Positions 58,083 through 64,000 of a stretch of DNA of 64,000 nucleotides are shown here, one piece after another. A program made the translations under genes and the position numbers. Where the stretch lies: the NCBI GenBank assembly GCA_032164295.1, contig JAJHTX010000006.1:868001-932000 (forward strand), written 5' to 3'. The first letter of the stretch is position 1; each line of letters opens with the position of its first letter. The notes under the pieces are model-generated. The model saw nothing but the letters and a program-made list of their open reading frames with translations, had not been told where the DNA came from and searched no databases. Origin of the DNA: Inonotus obliquus. Its lineage: Eukaryota > Basidiomycota > Agaricomycetes > Hymenochaetales > Hymenochaetaceae.

Positions 58083-58373
58083 GTGAACACTTGGAAGGAT
58101 TTGACGGATATGTGATCAATAATGTTGTGTTTTCTGTGCATGTTTATTGTGATATTTCTGGACGATGTACTGGAATGTATATTATGGATGAACGATAGCA
58201 CTCGTACAATAGTTTAATGGTATGTCTTCGACTACCTGAATTATTACGTAATTCATGTCGCGAAGTTGAGCTATATAGCATATCTTCCCAGAATGGAAGC
58301 TGACGCTCACACCTAAACAATCGTGTTGTCTAAACAATTTCGTCCGCATACACATCCTGCACGTCCGCTGACA

Positions 58374-59455
58374 ATGGGTACGTCGCCATCGCACACTAAA
58401 TCGTTCATTCGACGTTCTGACTGATTACTTGTCGACCATCGTCCTTGATTCTGTCTGTAACGCACGATTCATTGATCCAATACAGGTATCTCCCGCACCT
58501 CAAGACACAAGCGTTCCGCAACAGGTGCCCAACGCGCTCACTACCGCAAGAAGAGGAAGTTCGAACTCGGTCGTCAACCCGCTAACACTAAGCTCGGTGC
58601 TAAACGTATCCATACCGTACGCACCCGCGGCGGTAACAAGAAATTCAGAGCTCTTCGTCTGGATTCGGGGAATTTTGCTTGGGGTTCTGAACAGGTCACG
58701 AAGAAGACGAGGGTTATTGGTGTTGTGCGTATTAGTTTTGTCTATCGATATTTCGGTCTTCGGTTCTTTTCTTTTCTGTTATTGAGATTCCGAGATTGAG
58801 GATGGAATGATTAATGTGGGTTGATTGAAATATAGGTGTACAATGCGTCGAACAACGAACTCGTCCGTACGAACACTCTCGTAAAGGGAGCTATCATCCA
58901 AGTCGACGCAACCCCATTCAGGCAGTGGTACGAGACTCACGTACGTATTCCACCCTTCCTTTCCCCAGCGTTCGTCCAAAAAGAAACATCTCTGTTTAAA
59001 CTAACATCGAAAACAGTACGCCCAATCCGTCTCCACCAAACTCGCAAAGTCCACTCAACCAGCCGAGGGCGAAGAAGAGAAGAAAAAATCCAATCACGTC
59101 CAGCGTATCCTCGAACAGAGGAAGAAAGGTTCGGGTTCCTACTCTCTACTCTACTGATATTGTCCCTGATACCAATACTTAAACAAAAACCCTTCTTTCG
59201 ATGTAAAGACGCTAAACTCGAGCCCGCAATCGCAGCTCAATTCGGTGCTGGACGTCTATACGCCGCCATCTCCAGCCGACCTGGCCAATCCGGCAGAGTA
59301 GACGGTTACATCCTTGAGGGCAAAGAGCTTGAGGTACGTGCCATTCCAATCATCTGTCTTTCTAGACACTAAGCAAACATCTTCATATCTCATCTTTATT
59401 CCCCCCATAGTTCTACGTCCGTAAGCTACGTACGGGCAAGCAGAAGCACGCTTAA
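58374..59455 (+). CDS. RPS8: 40S ribosomal protein S8 (eS8)
   Basis: Six exons, 58374-58377, 58486-58724, 58836-58940, 59017-59128, 59209-59333 and 59411-59455, give 209 residues, the normal length. The start [14 protein letters not shown] and the blocks [40 protein letters not shown] and [12 protein letters not shown] leave no doubt. The C-terminal part has [19 protein letters not shown] and ends KQKHA. The first coding exon is only ATGG, four bases, a feature known from intron-rich ribosomal protein genes. The first introns are longer (108 and 111 nt) than elsewhere in the window. Confidence 0.95.
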
Positions 59456-59988
59456 ATTCAAAGCTCGATTTCCCTTCGTATCTTTCATCCGTCTGGAGGT
59501 TATGTACTGCACGGCTCAGCGAAAATATGCCTTTACTGCTGTGTTATGTCTTCAATATGTAGCCGCAACATACTTCTTTTCCAAGATTCTGACTTCTGTT
59601 TGACTCGACCTTGCAAATGAGAGATCCTGTGAAGAGGCGTAAGGAGGTGTAGCGCGGCGCAGAATCTGAGTTGAGCGCTTTGTCCGCCTGTGATAGCTGA
59701 GCGAGGTCAAACAGTGAAGCCTCAGTATGACGCTATAAAGTTGCCTTTCATTCATTCCACCATACCAGTCGAAATTGATTATATTTGTTCGTAGAACAGG
59801 TGAATCTACGCAGAAAGACAAATGAATTATGCTGAAAACTGTGGAACTGCAAATGAAGACCAAGTCCGCGAATCTCCAGCCCATGAATCCCTAACTCCAG
59901 TATATCACGAATGCATGGATTTGATTGTTTTCTAAATCATAGTGGTATACGCGCACCCATTTGCTCCCGAAAAGCAAGGATGTAGAGA
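59456..59988. other. Convergent 3' flanks of RPS8 and UGP1
   Basis: Presumed 3' UTRs; no gene supported. Confidence 0.5.
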
Positions 59989-62043
<2,055 letters not shown>

Positions 62044-63618
62044 TGTTCTGATGCAAAATCGTCAGAGATGAACGCGCAAGGTAAATCTGAGAAGGGGGTG
62101 GGGAGAGGGTGAGGGAGGAATGTGAGGATTAGAATTGGACTGGAGTAGCTTTAACTGGTGTGACGGTAGTGACGCTGCACGTGTCCAGCGCGACTATCCA
62201 GCCGGCTGTAAGAATGCCAACACACGGAATACGACTCCGATGGCGACGCGAAGGGAAGCCGCAGCAAAGAATGAGAGAAAGAGATGAGGTGGACAAAGAA
62301 GGGACGGACACGTACCTTGAGATAGTGGTAAATGAAGAAGAGGAAGTGGGTGTAACTGGGCTTTGTACAGTTCTATGGCGTTTATAACCTGGGCGAATAT
62401 GGTGAGGTGGAGAGTGTGCTGGAGGTAGTGACGAATATTGGCCGTGTAGTGGATCAGAACAAACTCTGTCACTAGCGAGGGTATTTTCTTCACTGATTGT
62501 CCAGATCGTCAGGGCTCCGTCTACCCGTCTACCACTCTTTTCTACCGCAAATCGGCTCGCAAGCCTGGATGTCGGACCAGGCTCACCGAACATCTCCCCA
62601 AGTACACCCTGCACACGCGGTGATCGTTCGTGCTTGTACGTGGGCGACGAACGTGTGTCAACGACTTCCAACATGCCTATCGGGGTGGAACAGAAGGGAA
62701 AATAGCCCACGCGGGACGGGTATGGGACTTATAGAGACGTGAGCTCGGTAGCGGCGGCTAGGAAACACCAAGAGCGAAATTGCGTTGTCGGCGGCGAAGC
62801 GATGCATATTTACCCAAGCATCCATCTTTGCCCGTGCGTCTCCTTGTTCCTGCCTTTTTTTCTGCTGAATTCAGTTACTTGACTCCCGCGCAGGAGTATG
62901 GGTTCTAGACTATCCTGATCGCCCGCATGCAATTCGCCCATTCTCAAGTTTTTCCTTGGTTTCCTTTCGCTATCCGCGAATGAGGCGACCACATATAAAT
63001 ATTCCCATTTCGCGTCCGATAAATGACAGTATCCCACATTATCTACGGTGCAATCTTCGAGTTCTGCTCGCGGAAACCTAGGATGATGACGGCATCTTCC
63101 TGCAAAAGGACCCATTGCGGAAGCGGGTTCGGAGGAAAGACAGGAAGAAACCCCTGGTCTGGTCATATCCTCCTTTAGAAATCTCGTCGAATTTTCCATC
63201 TCATCATGCTCAATCTGTTTCACTCCTCCAATTATCAAAATCATTTATCCTTTGTGTACATCCACAGGCCCGTAGCGCTGAGTCTGTCGAGTAACGGCCC
63301 TCAATGTCCGCGGGCGCCGGTCTTATCTTGAGTTCATTTCATTCACAGAAGTTTTGTGTCTTCGGATCGCGGGAGGAGTGGGCGTAGAATGCCTGGTTCC
63401 TCGCCCTGAGGTGGAAGATTTTGGGTTGACCGAGGAACCCATATGCAATTCTTTTGCTTGTTCAGACGCCTCTCTCGGGGTGCCTTTGCGATAACTGCGT
63501 TCCGCTTTCAAAGTATTTTGAGCTATTATTTGAATGGCTGTATCAACCGAGCTGACCGGTTGGGCGGGAGACCGCCACGTATCTGATCGTCGATCATTCT
63601 CCATATTTTTATATTATT
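62044..63618. other. Intergenic, UGP1 upstream region
   Basis: A 193-codon frame on the minus strand (62129-62710) is Ser/Pro-rich and probably only UGP1 leader or promoter sequence. Another minus frame (62810-63244) has no family character. No gene supported. Confidence 0.45.
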
Positions 63619-63870
63619 ATGGTTCCGTCTTGGTATCTTTCTATGTCCATCAAGAGCGACCACCGCGCTGTAAGCAGCGTCATGAAACAACGAGCCGAAC
63701 GTAAACCACGGTGTACCGCACATCTTCGCTCCTTACTCCCGAAGACCTCTGTCGCGGCCGTTCGTGCTGTCTGGGTACTAGCCATCTTATGGCACGAAAT
63801 CGGTACATTTCATTGGAATCTCGCGGAGTGTCATTGGCCTGATGCAGAGCTTATACCAATAAATGGAGAG
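63619..63870 (+). CDS. 5' exon of a possible Cdc1/Ted1-like metallophosphoesterase (partial)
   Basis: An 84-codon exon beginning ATG at 63619 and ending at a GTGAGA donor (63871). After a basic N-terminus it has one membrane segment, RAVWVLAILWHEIGTFHWNL, followed by CHWPD. This hydrophobic-plus-CxWP pattern resembles the N-terminal anchor of fungal Cdc1/Ted1 phosphoesterases (GPI-anchor remodelling in the ER). The metal-binding motifs would lie beyond the window edge, so the assignment is tentative. Confidence 0.4.
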
Positions 63871-64000
63871 GTGAGATGAGATTCCGCTTTTGTTTCTTGG
63901 TTGACCACGACCGTCATCATCCGTCAGTCGAAGTAACAGGTTCATCTTTCTGAGTTTCATTGTTGGCCGTTTCGAATGTGAGCTGATACCGTGCCTCTTT

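Noticed and set aside
62129..62710. 193-codon minus-strand frame upstream of UGP1
   Set aside because: Low-complexity Ser/Pro sequence with no family character; more likely promoter or leader of UGP1.
63323..63604. 93-codon minus-strand frame starting 15 bp from the plus-strand exon at 63619
   Set aside because: No recognisable domain, and it would overlap the promoter of the more convincing plus-strand exon.

Overview
This window is nuclear DNA of a filamentous basidiomycete fungus, most probably an Agaricomycete. The evidence is dense protein genes with many short GT-AG introns (mostly 48-65 nt), very short internal exons, a DUF6533-type membrane protein, UPF0643 proteins, and a Ty3/gypsy chromovirus with a C-terminal chromodomain. 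No rRNA, tRNA, CRISPR array or prokaryotic operon was seen. Gene models come from open frames, splice-site phase agreement and recognisable protein families read by eye; no database search was run.

Bases 1-21500 are gene-poor and dynamic. They hold two adjacent minisatellites (607-1010) and a complete LTR retrotransposon (3660-10694). Its two 558-bp LTRs look identical and its 5-bp target duplication GTGCG is perfect. An 11-nt sequence after the 5' LTR is complementary to the predicted transcript start, which suggests Tf1-like self-priming. A field of TIR elements (10762-12170) follows. Next comes a two-gene module present in two copies (about 12195-16175 and 17033-20575): a minus-strand protein of uncertain family and a plus-strand aminoglycoside-phosphotransferase-like kinase. 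Each copy carries a different transposon that the other lacks. In copy A a 1064-bp fold-back element lies 31 bp upstream of the kinase start codon. In copy B a roughly 610-bp TIR element lies between the two genes. The minus-strand gene is frameshifted in copy A, and a third decayed fragment lies between the copies.

Bases 21600-64000 are gene-rich, ordinary fungal chromosome. In order: a multi-exon protein with a possible nuclease-like fold, a GT90 glycosyltransferase, a HAD class IIA phosphatase, a DUF6533 membrane protein, a sulfite-efflux (SSU1-type) transporter, an I9-type protease inhibitor, a PAS-kinase-like Ser/Thr kinase, an unknown protein, type II PI 4-kinase (LSB6), a CUS2/Tat-SF1 splicing factor with a 35-codon poly-Asn tract, proteasome chaperone PAC2, NAA50-type acetyltransferase, a small secreted protein, an unknown membrane-anchored protein, two UPF0643 paralogs, a complex I 21-kDa subunit, a short unknown gene, two further unknown proteins, ribosomal protein S8, UGP1, and the start of a possible Cdc1/Ted1-like phosphoesterase.

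The housekeeping genes do not form one pathway. Several pairs are divergent and share short promoters: GT90/HAD, unknown/LSB6, CUS2/PAC2, secreted/membrane protein, and 55282/56493. The most unusual content is the duplicated kinase module with its reciprocal filled and empty transposon sites, and the young self-priming chromovirus.
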